A stretch of 64,000 bases of DNA from Eucalyptus grandis (Eukaryota; Streptophyta; Magnoliopsida; Myrtales; Myrtaceae), in assembly GCF_016545825.1 (NCBI RefSeq), contig NC_052620.1, positions 42,036,620 through 42,100,619 of the forward strand. Direction: 5' to 3'. Positions 1 through 11,974 of this stretch are shown here, piece after piece. The notes beneath the pieces are model-generated. The model made no database searches. It had not been told where the DNA came from and was given only the letters and a program-made list of their open reading frames with translations. The stretch's first letter is position 1. Each line of letters starts with the position of its first letter. The translations under genes were made by a program, and so were the position numbers.

Positions 1-350
1 TTCCAAGAATAGAATAATCCAAGATTATTTTGTCGACCATCGGATCTTCAATCGTTCTTAGATAAGATATAAAGAATCCGAAATGATTATCCAACCAAAG
101 AATCTATCCCAGAGGATAGGATCAAATCCTCAATCATAAACCTCGACTTTGGATTTCCTTCAACACTGGATTAGAAAGACTGTCAGTGAGAATAACTTTG
201 AGTCTTGAGTCTTGAGTCTTGAGTCTTGAGTCTTGAGATAACAAAGTCTTGAGACTATAAAATCTTGAGACTTTAACTATCGATATCCAGACTTAGACTG
301 ATAGAAATGTTTTGTCAGCTTCAAAATATTCTGGAAAGATTTCTCCAACA
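1..350 (-). mobile_element. Sirevirus-type LTR fragment in the intron of UGT locus 1
   Basis: Read on the minus strand, this stretch begins at 350 with TGTTGGAGAAATCTT and continues with a segment close to the first 60 or so bases of the Sirevirus LTRs at 43704 and 57531, including the tract corresponding to 'gacaaaac' and 'atcagtcta'. It is therefore the 5' end of an LTR in minus orientation whose body runs off the left window edge. Immediately right of it, from 351, the sequence matches the intron of UGT locus 3. The element therefore sits inside the intron of locus 1 and separates its exon 2 from exon 1, which is not in the window. After the first 60 bases the LTR diverges from the 43704 family, so it is a related subfamily, not the same one. 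Confidence 0.75.
198..238. repeat. Tandem heptamer (TTGAGTC)n inside the LTR fragment
   Basis: About five to six uninterrupted copies of a 7-bp unit TTGAGTC/GAGTCTT lie in the LTR fragment, with degenerate copies nearby at about 247 and 268. A simple tandem expansion, useful for recognising this LTR subfamily. Confidence 0.9.
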
Positions 351-709
351 GTCATCGGATGCGATACTGCATATACTAATGGGCAAATTTTAATAAGAAA
401 TTATAGTATATTTAACGTAGTGCTAGGATACAAGTTACATACAAATACTAGTTTACAACGTCACTATTTTTGTGTCCGAACAACGAAAAAAAACATAGCT
501 CATATAATCACCCCCCACCCCAAAAGATATAAGAACACTTCGCGATTTTGTATACAAATCTTACCTACGGTTTGGACCCCTAGCATGATTGCTAGGGAAA
601 TTGAAAGGTGATTCTGTGATAAACTGCAGATCTATATTTGAACAGTATTCTTGATAGTTCTATCTACCCTTTGTTCGTGGCGTAACTCTTTGTTTTATGA
701 TGATGACAG
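351..709 (+). other. 3' part of the UGT locus 1 intron
   Basis: This stretch aligns with the end of the locus 3 intron (about 17130-17458), sharing the 'tcatcggatgc.atactgca' start and the run 'tagttctatctaccctttg' before the acceptor. It ends with an acceptor 'gatgacag' at 702-709. The 5' part of the intron is replaced by the LTR fragment at 1-350. Confidence 0.8.
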
Positions 710-1671
710 ACCCAACCTACTTGTCGAATGGATATTTGGAGACCACGGTGAGCTGGACTTCAGGCATGAAAAGCATTCGCCTGAGAGACATCCCCACCTT
801 CATCCGAACCCTAGACCACCAAGATATCATGCTCAACTTCGTCATCCAAGAAGTCGAGAGATCTTCCAGGGCTTCCGCAGTCATCCTCAACACCTTCGAC
901 ACCCTTGAGCACGATGTCCTGGAGTCTCTATCCTCCGTCTTTCCCCACATCTACACCATTGGGCCGCTCCAGCTCCTTGCCGACCAGATCCAAGACGAAG
1001 CCCTGAGATTGGTAGGGGGGAACTTATGGAGAGAGGAGCCCGAATGCTTGTCATGGCTTGACTCGAAGGAGCCTGGCTCGGTGGTGTACGTGAACTTCGG
1101 CAGCATCACGGTCATAACAGCTGGCCAGCTGACTGAGTTTGCATGGGGACTGGCTAACAGCCAGAAGCCATTCCTGTGGATCATAAGGCCGGATCTTGTG
1201 GCGACCGAGTCGGCTGTGTTGCCACCCGAGTTCGTGGAAGAAATCGCAGGCCGAGGGATGCTGGCACGCTGGTGCCGGCAGGAGGAGGTCCTGAAGCACC
1301 GGGCGATTGGAGGTTTCCTGACGCATAGCGGATGGAACTCGACACTCGAGAGCCTCTGCGGTGGCGTGCCGGTGATATGCTGGCCGTTCTTTGGGGACCA
1401 GCAGACTAACTGCCGGTATAGCTGCACGGAGTGGGGGATCGGGATGGAGATCGACAATGACGTGAAGAGGGACGAAGTGGAAGGATTGGTGAGGGAGTTG
1501 ATGGAGGGAGAGAAGGGGAAGGAGATGAGGAAGAAGGCCATGGAGTGGAAGGCGAAGGCGGAGGAAGCAATTATGCCGGTGGGACTTCCTACAATAACGT
1601 GGACAAGCTCATCTCCGAAGTACTCTCGGAAATTGATTGACTACTATAGATGGCTGAAGGTTTTTGGCTAG
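710..1671 (+). CDS. UGT85-type glucosyltransferase, exon 2 only (locus 1)
   Basis: Second exon of a family-1 UDP-glycosyltransferase, which in plants transfers glucose from UDP-glucose to a small hydroxylated acceptor in the cytosol. The exon starts after the acceptor AG at 709 (D-P-T-Y-L-S-N-G). It carries the whole C-terminal donor-binding half, including the PSPG box around 1270-1410 with [13 protein letters not shown] and ending GDQQ. The box has two unusual residues: WCRQ where the family has WCPQ, and HR for HP. Near 1575 one C is missing from a CCC run still present in locus 3, which shifts the last roughly 20 codons. In the shifted-back frame a stop lies at 1638-1640, matching locus 3. 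An AATAAA lies at 1686. Exon 1 is outside the window, beyond a retroelement LTR, so this may be a broken gene. The single-base loss could be a sequencing error. Acceptor specificity cannot be read from sequence. Confidence 0.85.
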
Positions 1672-4262
1672 TTGGTCGATCAATTAATAAATTGCTCCTT
1701 GGAGAATCTAAGTTAGATTTTGGAGAGGTCTAGCGAGCTTTGGTGTTGTATGCAATGTGTTAGTGTCTTGCCCACCGATCAATTTGATTGTTGAATGCAA
1801 GACCCAAGTTAGATGTTGGAGTTCAGACTTGGCCTGTGCGCTATACATGCATGCATGGCCGTGTGCAAATAATTAAGTCTTTGTTATCTTCACTCGCTCT
1901 GGATATAATAGAACTATAATAGAACTTGTTCAGTTCATGAAGCTTGTGCTCCATACATAGCATTTACCACTACTACTTTGGATTAAGAAAAGATATTAAA
2001 GACATAAAATATCAATCATGCTATTCCTTAAGTGATAATGCGATTTAAGACCTCCATGATAGAAAAGGTTTGTACATTCCAACCAAAAGTAGGGCTGCTC
2101 ATGCAAATTTTAAAACCATATAGAATGTAGATGGATCTCAAGTGTAATTTCTTTCACTTCCAATGCTTCCATTTGTCGTTGTTTTACCGATTTTTGTGGG
2201 AAAAAGGAAATGGGAGGACATAATTTTACAAACAATCCATTTTCTACGGATTAGAAGGTTTTGAAGCAAACAATTAAACTCGTAATTATTTTGAGAAAGA
2301 TATACGTTGTATCTTAACGAGTGATATACATGAACTTTATCCTGTAGATAACAAATGCAGTGTCTCAAGTACATATACTTGTTCGCGCGATCTTTCACTT
2401 TTCTTGTATGTCAAATCATCCAAATATACTCACATCAAGCCATAACATGGCTCACCAAACTGAGAAAATTTATTAGTTGGACGAATCCATGCCACTCTCC
2501 ATTTGATGATTTAAAAATATATATATTTAAATTAATTATCTAGACTGTTAAATAAATAAATCAATAAATAATATTTGCTTAGACATTAATTATTACCAGT
2601 AATGAAAATATTTTCTATGAAGTGATACGAATAATCATTTTAAGGAAAATGTTCTTCATATAATTTATTTTGTAGAAATAAATGGAACCCAAGTCACATA
2701 AATCATGTGACCAAAAGAAAAAAAAATCACATAAATTACCACATCATGTAGGTTCCAGTATACCCAACAAAATATTCAATGACCAATTAACAATGTGCAT
2801 GCGTGAAAAATATTCTATGTTATGATCAGAACATCGAGTAGAAAGTATCTAATACACTTTTCTCCGTAGCTTCATTGATCATTAATTAATCCGGAAGTCC
2901 AATAGATTTGCATAATCCCTAAAGTTTGATACAACTCCCAAATTTCATAGTCATTCCCTTTCAAAGTTCCAATAAAATAAGAAGTAGATTGATAATTGCA
3001 AGACTAGTCCAATGGGTTGAAGTTGAGAAACGCAACGAGACAAAACTGCATAGACCTATTTAATTAGTAGCATCTCCAACGATCTCGCCTTTACAAAGAC
3101 AAAGGAAACAAAACAAGAATCACAAAAGGCATATAAAACGCTATAGTTCAATTCATTCATCTTTGACTATTTTGCCATCTATCGTTTTCGTCTTTAATAC
3201 GGCAATGTCAACTAAGGTTCTAATTTCATCACATAGTCGTCACACTCAATCTTTCGTGCTGTGATTTTAGGTATTCGATTAATTTGATTGAATACGAACC
3301 TCATTGATGTGAAATCTTAATTTCTCTTTCTTCTTTTCCATTTTTTACAAAGACGCGGTCTAAATAGTTTATCCTAGCTAACTATATCGCTAAGTACTAT
3401 ACTTAATATACGTACCATACCAATAAAAGGGTCTTGCAAATTGCACTCTTTTTTTTTCCCACTTAATTACTTAATAAGTGTGTTACGACGATATTTTCAA
3501 GGAAATGTAATCATGTTTTACTTCATTCTTTTCTTTTTATCCTTTTGTAGGCATCAGTCGTCTCTTTTTGTCTTCATATGCCAGTTTTTTTTTTTCCCAA
3601 GCAAATCTTCGTATGCCAACTTCGAAGCGCACTAATCAACGTCAGGTGAGCATGCCTAGTGGATTTCGTGTTATTTAATAGTTAGATATGCAATAATTTC
3701 CAGACATTAGCCGAAGAAAATATATATTTTGTTTCGTCCTTGCGTGGCACATGATTTGCCGGCCTCTTCGATGTTGATGCATATCCCATACATGCTATTA
3801 TCTAAAAATTGTTCGGTCGGATCCAATCAATTGCGTTTGAAAGTAAAAAGAACCATCATAATGTTTCGATAATCAAAGAACCTTCATACTAGCCGACGAT
3901 CATGGGAAACATTGTAAATTTGATAATATTTCCAGATTGGCAGTGCAGACACGTTTCTAATGCTTGACTCGTCCAAAGTACTATGTTTTTTCAGGTTAGG
4001 TGAGCGCCTAGTGGGCACTTGTCCTAAATATTGATTAGACCTATTCCCGGACTAGGGGAGGCGCGTATGGTCCATAAACTTGGAGAGTAATTAGAAAAAT
4101 GAAAATGATAGGGCCTATCGTCCTACCCTCCATTTTCTGAACATGTATTGCAAACCCTCTGTCTATGGTAGAGAAATGGCGTTACTGGTCTTTCACCATG
4201 AGTGTGCATACACTCCTCAAAAAAGGAGCAAGCGGAAGAATTGCATAAGCACATTAAATCAT
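1672..4262. other. 3' flank of locus 1, paralogous to the flank of locus 3
   Basis: No coding sequence was recognised. From the stop codon to about 3660 this AT-rich stretch is collinear with 18390-20391 behind locus 3. From there to about 4080 it is collinear with 21471-21870, the locus 3 copy being interrupted by a copia fragment. A short stretch at 4236-4257 matches 22155-22176. This long shared flank shows that the duplicated unit was several kilobases and extended beyond the gene. A weak perfect palindrome, 'gatagggcctatc', lies near 4108. Confidence 0.8.
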
Positions 4263-4839
4263 ATCGCGACTTACCCTCGTGGGGAGAGAATAGGTTTATG
4301 AGTATAACCTAAAGATCGGGCCTATAGCCCATGATCAAGCACGGGCTTTCTCAAGTCCATATCTCGTGCGACATTAGAGAATTCATAGGAATTTTGTAAT
4401 AAATAGTCATCACTAGCCTATTGGGGTTGGTTAGATTACTTCCTACGCAACAAGAGAATCTAAATTCGAGGACTTGATTATACTAATTAACTAATTAGTA
4501 TCATTTCGGTGTCTAATCTTGTTCATTTAAAAAAAATAGATGTTTTTGTTAGACAATCTGAATTGATTTTATATCTATCTACTAACATGTGTGATCACAC
4601 GAGTACATAATCATTAAAATAACAATTAGCAGTCAATGAAAGCATTTAAATAAATTGCATGGAAGAGCAAAGATTTTACATCAAAGAAAATATAAATACT
4701 AATCCTAACTAGATTAAAGGAAACCAAAATTAATATACCAAAATTGCACAATAAAAGGTATTCGTTTGAGTAGAATTCTTAATTGAAAGACTTCCAGTTT
4801 TTTAGGAGAAAATAAATCAAGAGATTAATTTTAACCTTT

Positions 4840-5375
4840 TTGAAGATTTTCTTTTTCAATTTTTTTTAGAATTTTTTGGATTTTTTTTTTGGAAAAATTT
4901 AATATTTGAATTTTCCAAAACCTTTTGATTTTTAGTTTTTGGTGTCTTTCTAATCACTATTGAAATTTTTAGACTTTTCTGAATTTTGGAATTTTCTGAG
5001 GATTTTGAATTTTCCTTAATTTTCTTTTTCCATTATTTTTTTAAAAAACTCGAATTTTCAATAATTTCTTAAATTTTTTGCATTTTTTAATGTTCTTTGA
5101 AAGTTGTTGAATTTTCGAAAAATTTTGAATTTTTATTATTTTTCTAAATTTTTAATTTTTTGAAAATTTTTGAATTTTTGAATATATTTTTAATATTTAA
5201 TATTATTATATTCGGAAAAACGGGTTTGGACTGGGTAAACCTGATCCGACCTGCTAGCCAGATCCAACAACTCCAACTTACCTTAAAAAGACAAAACCTA
5301 TTTTAAAAAACCTTTTTGCTTTTTTTTTTTTAAATAATGATAATAATATTTTTTAATTAAAATTTTTAATTATTT
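4840..5375. repeat. AT-rich low-complexity tract
   Basis: Dominated by irregular iterations of 'gaattttt' and 'tttttgaaa'-like words with poly-T runs. Open frames across and just after it (to about 5980) are compositional and are not called as genes. Confidence 0.7.
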
Positions 5376-5929
5376 TTTTGTCTTTTCCCTATTTTGTCTT
5401 TTCTACTGCACTTCTCCCTCCCCCTCGACGACTCCTCTGCACACCGGAAGCCAACATTTGCTTTCTTTTACTCTTTTTTTTTTTTTTAAACTTTTTGCTG
5501 CACTTTTATTTCTCTTGCTTTTTTCTTTTGTTTTTATTTTATTTGTCCCTTCCCTGTGCCCATCTTCTTCCTCGACAATCTTCCTCAACAAGCTCCCGCC
5601 CTCACCCAAGCTCCTACGTTTCTAGAGAAACCTCGTCCAAATCCCAAGCCGTCGCTGAGCTACTACCCTTCACCAGTCGTACACCTCAACCACCACTCGT
5701 TGGCCGACCTCCCCGTCAATTTCCTTTTGTCATCGGACGGCCATTATCAGCCACAAAGCATGAAACGCAAAACAATGTAAATGATGACCAGGGCGGTGGG
5801 CCGGTGGTAGCGAAACGACCGAACGACCAACGCTTGGGAAATGCTAATCACAAAAATGACATCTCAAAACAAATCAACCTATGGATATTCAGTTTTGGCC
5901 AAAAAGTAGGGGTGTTAAATGGGTGGGTC

Positions 5930-6141
5930 GAAACCACTGGGATTCGTCCCAGTGGCCACCCTTCCAACATGGAAGGGTGAGGAGAATGTGATGGGTTTAA
6001 ATCCTCACATTTTCAAGAGGATGAGATGGGGACGAGTAAGTTTTAGGAGTGGGTTTCGACTCCCACGCCTTGCAAGAGGCATGACAAAAGTCTGAGAGTG
6101 AGTGTAAAGTAGGCATAAGTAGGACCGAAAAAAAAAAAAAA
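5930..6141 (+). mobile_element. tRNA-derived SINE with poly-A tail and 13-bp target duplication
   Basis: A 212-bp unit ending in an 18-base A run is bracketed by perfect direct repeats AAATGGGTGGGTC at 5917-5929 and 6142-6154. That is the signature of target-primed reverse transcription. Internal RNA polymerase III promoter-like boxes are visible: an A-box-like 'cccagtggcc' near 5948 and a B-box-like 'gggtttaaatcctc' near 5992, where the consensus CG appears as TA. A second 'gggtttcgactcc' lies near 6052. The host sequence into which it jumped, 'gggtgttaaatgggtggg...', resumes right after the second repeat. It is non-coding and depends on LINE machinery that is not in the window. Confidence 0.85.
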
Positions 6142-6529
6142 AAATGGGTGGGTCAAGTCAAGTATGGGTCGGATCGAAAATGAGTCAACTCATATTTAAC
6201 TTATTTAACTTGTTTTGACCCATATTCTTGTAGTGTAAATCTAATGATCCATACCAAACTTGACTCATACTCGACCCATACCCGACTTGGCTCGTATTGC
6301 TAAAACCTACTTATTGTTAAAATATTTTTTTATGCAATACAAATTTAATGGAAAATTTTTATAATTCTTTTTAAAATATTTTTAAAAAATCGAATTTTTA
6401 ATTTTTTTAAATATATATTTTAAAATAAAATTTTAATTATTTTTATTTTAAAAATATAATTTTTGTTATTTTTATTTTTTTAAATATCATTTTTAATAAT
6501 AATTTTCTTCTTCTTCTTCTTCTTTCGGT

Positions 6530-7010
6530 GAGATTGAACTCATCGACCAAGGCCAAGGCCCCGCACGATGTTGGCCACGATGACAGCCGGCGTCGGCCCC
6601 GAGTGAGATTGAACTCGCCGATCCGGCAAGGCCGAGGCCCGCCCGATGTCGGTGAGACTTGAGTTCACCGGCGTCGGGTGAGGCTTGATCTCGCTAGATT
6701 TGGCGAGGTCGAGCCCACGGCCGCCCCCCCCGACGTTGGCGAGCTCAACCCTTGCCAATTATCAATGAGGCCGAGCCTCGCCGGCGTCGGGCGGGCCTCG
6801 GCCTCGCCGGATCCGGCAAGATTGAGCCCCACCCAACGCTGGCAAGCTCGAGCCTCGCCTTGACGTTGGCGACCTTCGAGGGAGTGGAGGAGACGGAGAC
6901 GAGCCTCAAAGGCGGGCGGCGAAGGCGAGCCGCGGCGGTGAGTGGTGAAGGCGGCGAGTGGTGGAGGCGAGCGGCGGAGGACGAAGGTCGAAGGGCTGTC
7001 GCTCACTCAA
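6530..7010. repeat. GC-rich degenerate tandem repeat
   Basis: A sharply GC-rich island in AT-rich surroundings, made of variants of 'gccgaggcc.gcc.gatg.cgg', 'gagatt.aactcgccg' and 'ccggatccggcaag'. The overlapping open frames on both strands (Arg/Ala/Pro-rich) follow from repeat periodicity, and none resembles a protein family. It is part of the 4263-8171 insertion. Confidence 0.7.
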
Positions 7011-8171
7011 CAAATGTGAATATTTTTTAGGTTTTAAAAATGGGTCGAAAATGGGTTAGAACGTATGATCCATTTTGATCCATATAAAATTAAACTTAAA
7101 ATGGGTTGAATGTGGGTTATGGCCCATTACAACTTCATAACCTACATTCGACCAATTTGTGAAAAATATGGGTGCAAAATGGGACCTCTACCAAAAAGGG
7201 CAAAAGCAAAACTAGATCTCGATGAAGCATTTCATCGAGTGGGTGGCATGCGATATCGAGTGAAGGGTTTCCGACTCAATTGAGACTCAAATTGGGGTCG
7301 GGATTCTTAGCAAACATCCAACAATGCCCAGCGACTTAGCTAAAGACCTACGGGGGCCGGAGTTCGTGTGAGCCTAATGGCCACGAACCCCAGCCCGACG
7401 TACCCAAGAGGGGTAGCAAGGCAAAAACGGAAGCTTACTAGTTCGAGCTTAAGGACTTCTACCAGGAGGGGTCGTTGGACGTAGCTCGCATGTGGCCAAG
7501 TGGTCAACCGAGGCTCCCTCTCGCTTTTCGTTCAGTCTCAGCTTTCACTATCTCGACTCGACTCCTCTCCTCTCTCGCGGTTCCCTCTCACTCACTTAAA
7601 ACCCTCTTGAGCTCTTCCAATCTCTCTCTCTTGAACCCAAAAGAGCCCCTTCGCTTTTATGCTCGGCCAGCAAGCGCGCATGGCTCCTGCCACCGCCAGC
7701 AACCTTGTCGGCTTGACTCCGACCCTGGGATCATGCTGTGCAATCCGCTGCCTCCTATGCTCCCTTGGTTTCCTCTGGCTCGTACTTTGCTTTTCCTTCT
7801 TTCTACAGAGAGCATGAGGGAAAGAGAGAGGAAGAAGAGAAGAAGGTTGGGCCGGTGAAGGAAAGGAAAAAAGGAGGAGGCTGGCCAAGCCCAAGCCAAT
7901 GGAAATGGATAAAGAGAAAATGAAAGAAGGCCGGACCAACCTAGCCTCGGCCTGGCGTCACTTTTTTTGTCTTTTTTTTTTTTTTTCGATTTTTTAAAAA
8001 TAAATTTAATAATTGTTGATAGTTATGTAAATGCTCTTAATGTCTACGCGGATTTTAATAAAAACATACACGATACATTTTAATGAAAGTGCTTCTTTTT
8101 TTTTAGCGACTAATTCATAAATTTATACACGATTAAATTCTAAATAAAATTGTAAAATTTAGGTGTTAACA

Positions 8172-8527
8172 AACTATAGTCATATGATGTTGTTTCTCTG
8201 GCCACAAAAGCCGTATGTTCGTTGTACCAAGGAAAATAGTTCTCTGTATAAGGTCATAATTTGCAACGCCAAGGAGAACCAAAAAGAATGAAAAACGAAA
8301 AAGGATGGCCGGTGGATCTATCTACCGCGTTCATTTTTGACGACGCTCGTTTGTTCTCTTATTGCATGAGCATGAATGAATCAAGACGCGGGTTTATTTT
8401 ACGAGCTTATACCGATACACACATGAAATGAAAGCCCCCTGACCCATCAACCCCATCTTCTGCGATTCTGTGGAGAGCCTGTCTTGTCTTCTCACGGAGA
8501 GAGAGAGGGAGGGAGGGAGGGAGGGAG
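8172..8527 (+). promoter_or_regulatory. Promoter and 5' UTR of UGT locus 2
   Basis: Collinear with 22181-22543 upstream of locus 4 (shared words include 'tttctctggccacaaaagcc' and 'aaggatggccggtgg'). It ends in a GA/GGGA microsatellite at about 8499-8525 directly before the ATG. No TATA box stands out. Its conservation with the intact locus 4 suggests it holds the type B promoter. Confidence 0.6.
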
Positions 8528-8900
8528 ATGGGTTCAGCAAGAGATAAGCATCATGCAGTGGTTATTCCCTACCCAGCACAGGGTCATATAAACCCTATTT
8601 TGAAGCTCGCCAAGATCCCCCACCACCGAGGCTTTCACATAACGTTCGTGCACACCGACTACAACTACAAGCGCTTGCTCAAGTCCAGAGGCCTGACCTC
8701 TCTCGATGGCTTGCCTAGGTTTCACTTTGAAACCATCGCCGATGGCCTGCCAACGAGTGATTCTGATGAAGATGTCACTCAGCACATCCCTTCTCTTTGT
8801 GATTCCACTTCCAAGAATTGCTTGGCTCCTTTCATGGACCTCCTCGGGAGGCTCAATGATAAGTCTGTCGATGATACTGAGGTTCCTAAGGTGAGTTGTG

Positions 8901-9637
8901 TGTTATAATTATGGTTATAATTATGGTTAATGGATCAACGGAAGCCAATAAATTAAGATACTTTTTTTTTTTTCTGTTCACGTATCTCTTTTTGGATTCA
9001 TGAATTTTCTATACTTTTATGTTCACGTATCTATTGAATTCATGAATTTTCTAGATTCATGTATCATTTAGTTCATGTATTTATTGAGTTCATGAATCTC
9101 TTGAATTCATGTATCTTTGGATACATGAATCTCTTGGATTCACGTATCTCTTTATTCATGAATCTCGTGGATACACGCGTCTATTTAATTCATGTATCTC
9201 TTTAGTACATGAACTAAAAAGCTCTATAAAAAGATATGAGCATAGAGCTTCATAAGAGTTTTTTTGGTTTTGGTTTTTTCGACTTGATTCCAAAAAGGCT
9301 TCGATATACTTTTCTACTCTTCTGTTTTATCTGAGTGTGCTGGTTCAATTGAACGGTTCAACAGAGTCCTGTTTGCATAGTGCTAATCCAAACAGGTTCG
9401 ATGTGTTGTATCTTGGGAGGTATAGTTCGTGAATCTGTGGAGCACCTTTGGCAGGAATTAATCGCCTTAAGGAAATTCGATTATCCGTACCTCACCTCCA
9501 ATTTTATGTTATATCTTATTTTCTTCTTCTCCAAGATTTGTAAAGAGAAGAATATTATATAGCTATTATCGTCTTCTTTACATTGATGTTCTGATTGCAA
9601 CAAACAGTTTGTGTATTCTGTGGATTAATTTCCAACA
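8901..9637 (+). repeat. 5' LTR of the exon-1 copia element
   Basis: Begins TGTTATAATTATGG and ends 'taatttccaaca'. Rich in iterated 'attcatgaatct'/'cacgtatct' words between about 8985 and 9210, which form a degenerate tandem array. A TATA-like 'ctctataaaaag' lies near 9222. Confidence 0.92.
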
Positions 9638-9690
9638 ATCTTAAGGCGATTATCTCACTCACTATTTGTTGTTCTTGTCAGATTATTGAG

Positions 9691-10790
9691 ATGGCTGAAA
9701 ACAATCAAGTGCCATTCAATGTCCCAAATGATTTAGGAGATGTTCCTATGGTCGATTCGACCGTTGCTATGGAAGATGTTCAACCCTTAGGGCCTGAATT
9801 TGTAGCAGCCAATGCTACGGGCCCTTGGGCTAACACTAATTTTGGTGGTGCGGGTACAAGTCATACGACTGGTATGCCCGAGACTGTTTTTCAGAATAGT
9901 ACAAGCTAAATGGCTTTTGGCTCAATTTCTGGAGGGATGGTTCAATGAACTTTGCCTAATGTGATGGCAATGCCTCCAGTTATAGCTAATAAGAAACCGG
10001 AGAAATTCACCGGAGTGGGCTTTAAAAGTGGCAGCAGAAGATGTTCTTCTATCTGACCATGCTCAATTTGACGAAATATTTATCGGAGGTGTGCCCGATA
10101 ATTAGTCCAAATGAGCAAGATGTCACAACGCTCGGTGCGTTGGAGGCTTGGAAGCATGGGGACTTCTTATGCCGAAATTATATTTTTTAACTGTTTACTG
10201 AATTTTCTTTATAATGTTTATTGTAATATTGAATTTGCTAAACAATTATGGGAGTCCTTAGAGAAAAAAAATACAAAACTGAGGATGTTGGCACCAAGAA
10301 ATGTGTGGTTGCCAAATTCTTGGACTACAAGATGGTAGATTCTAAATCTGTCATGAGTTAGGTTCAAGAATTGCAATTAATTCTGAGTGACATCTCGGCT
10401 GAGGGAATGATACTTAGTGAATCATTCCAAGTTGCGGCTATGATTGAGAAACTACCTCTGGGCTGGTCAGACTTCAAAAATTATTTGAAGCACAAACGGA
10501 AGGAGATGAGCCTTGAAGATCTCATTTCGCGCCTCGAATCGAGGAGGACAATAGAAGGAGTGCGAATCCTTCTTCTGAGCCAAAGGCCAATGTTGTGGAA
10601 TCTTCCAAATCCAAGCAAGATAGAAAAAGGAAGATGTCTTTTCAAGGAAAAGGCAAGCAGAAGGAGCAGTTCCAGAAATTCCAAGGAACGTGTTTCATAT
10701 GCAACAAGCCTAGCCATCGTGCTAAGGATTGCAAGAAGCGCCCGAAAAAAGGCAAGAACGAAGGTGCAGCCCAGCAATTGAATTTGATAG
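9691..10790 (+). pseudogene. copia gag remnant with zinc knuckle
   Basis: Starts MAENNQVPFNVPND at 9691. Several stops (for example after 9906) and frame changes break it. The nucleic-acid-binding zinc knuckle CX2CX4HX4C is intact as [14 protein letters not shown] near 10690-10735, followed by a Lys-rich stretch. This is the structural capsid protein of the element. It is in the same orientation as the LTRs. Confidence 0.85.
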
Positions 10791-10799
10791 AGCATGACA

Positions 10800-11149
10800 A
10801 TATTGAGAGACTGTTTGCTGTGGTAATGTCCGAAGCATCTCTGGTGTTGAATACTAATGGCTGGTGGTTAGACATAGGTGCCACAAATCACATCTGTGCA
10901 GATAAACACATTATCTCATCTTATGAGAAGGCTGAAGAAGATGAAAAGCTTTATATGGCTAACTCTGCATCAGAAAAGATTGCCGGAAGAGGAAAGGTGA
11001 TCCTGAAGTTTACATTTGGCAAGGAGGTCGCCCTACTGAATGTGCCGCATGTACCGGAGATTCGGAAAAATCTAATTTCTGGCCCTATACTTGTCAAGAA
11101 GGGTTTCAAAGTTGTATTTGAATATGACAAGTTTGTACTTTCAAAATGA
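10800..11149 (+). pseudogene. copia aspartic protease domain
   Basis: In the frame that follows the zinc knuckle, [12 protein letters not shown] at about 10861-10896 corresponds to the copia protease active-site region. The usual D-S/T-G is D-I-G here, which would remove the catalytic context. The following '[14 protein letters not shown]' block is typical of the end of this domain. Confidence 0.8.
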
Positions 11150-11152
11150 GGG

Positions 11153-11974
11153 ATGTATGTGGGGAAATTGTACTTGTGTAATGATCTGTTTAAGGCCAAT
11201 GTGGCTGTCATTGATGTAAACTCAAAGTATGTGTACCCAAAAACTATTAATAAAGAAAAGTCTTCAGTTTACACTGTTGTGTCTCATTTTCTATGGCATG
11301 GTAGATTAGGACATGTAAACTATACAGTGAAGATAATAGCAAACTTGGGGTTAATTCCAAGATTTGAGTTGGATGCCCGTTACAAGTGTGAGACTTGTGT
11401 TGAGGCCAAGTTTGCCAAGAAACCTTTCAAATCCATTGAAAGAACGAGTGAGCCTCTACAATTAATTTATAGTGATCTATGTGATTTAAAGTTTGTAGAA
11501 AGTAGAGGTGGAAATAAGTACTTCATCACATTTGTGGATGATTGTACTAGATTTTGCTATGTTTATTTACTAACTAGCAAAGATGAGACTATGAGCATGT
11601 TTGTCAAGTATAAAAATGAAGTTGAAAATCAACTTGATATACGAATCAAAGTGCTTAGGTCTGATAGAGGAGGATAATACAGTTCAATCAATTTGAAAGA
11701 GTTTTGTGCTAGTTTTGGAATAATTCTCCAAACGACTGCACCTTATACTCCACAACAAAATGGAGTTGCTGAACGATTGAACATGACACTAAAGGAGATG
11801 GCTAACACCATGCTTTTGAGTTCAGGTTTACCTCAGAACTTGTGGGGGGAGGCAGTTTTAACTGCAAATTATATTCTTAATGAAATACCTTACAAAAGGC
11901 TAGGTAAAACTCCATACGAGTTATGGAATGAAAAGTTACCATCCAACAATTTTCTAAAAGTGTGGGGGTGCATA
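11153..11974 (+). pseudogene. copia integrase domain
   Basis: The N-terminal HHCC zinc-binding site is visible as HGRLGH...CETC. The catalytic D-D-E triad is represented by YSDLCD, VLRSDRGG and NGVAER. One TAA stop follows GG at 11675-11677 and the frame continues at 11693. After 'FLKVWGC' the frame runs directly into RNase H-like sequence, marking the internal deletion. Confidence 0.9.

Larger units (their letters stand above)
4263..8171. mobile_element. ~3.9-kb insertion between loci 1 and 2 (LTR-like, unclassified)
   Basis: The collinearity between the locus 1-2 and locus 3-4 intervals breaks at 4262 and resumes at 8172. The empty site in the other unit is 'attaaaccatagtc' at about 22173. 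The left flank ends ATCAT (4258-4262) and after the insertion comes ACTAT. Both are one C-to-T change from the empty-site ACCAT, as expected for a decayed 5-bp target duplication. The right end reads 'aggtgttaaca', which on the minus strand is an LTR-like TGTTAACACC start. The left end lacks a clear TG/CA terminus. There is no pol or gag coding sequence inside. It could be a large solo LTR or a non-autonomous element, probably nested. Confidence 0.55.

Noticed and set aside
5378..5980. A 200-codon open frame
   Set aside because: The N-terminal half is a translated T-rich tract and the C-terminal half runs into the SINE. Not a gene.
6540..7030. Overlapping Arg/Ala/Pro-rich open frames on both strands
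   Set aside because: They follow from a GC-rich tandem repeat. No family resemblance and no splice or promoter context.
7475..7939. Open frames on both strands near locus 2
   Set aside because: Low-complexity CT/GA-rich DNA in the 3.9-kb insertion. No domain and strongly overlapping.
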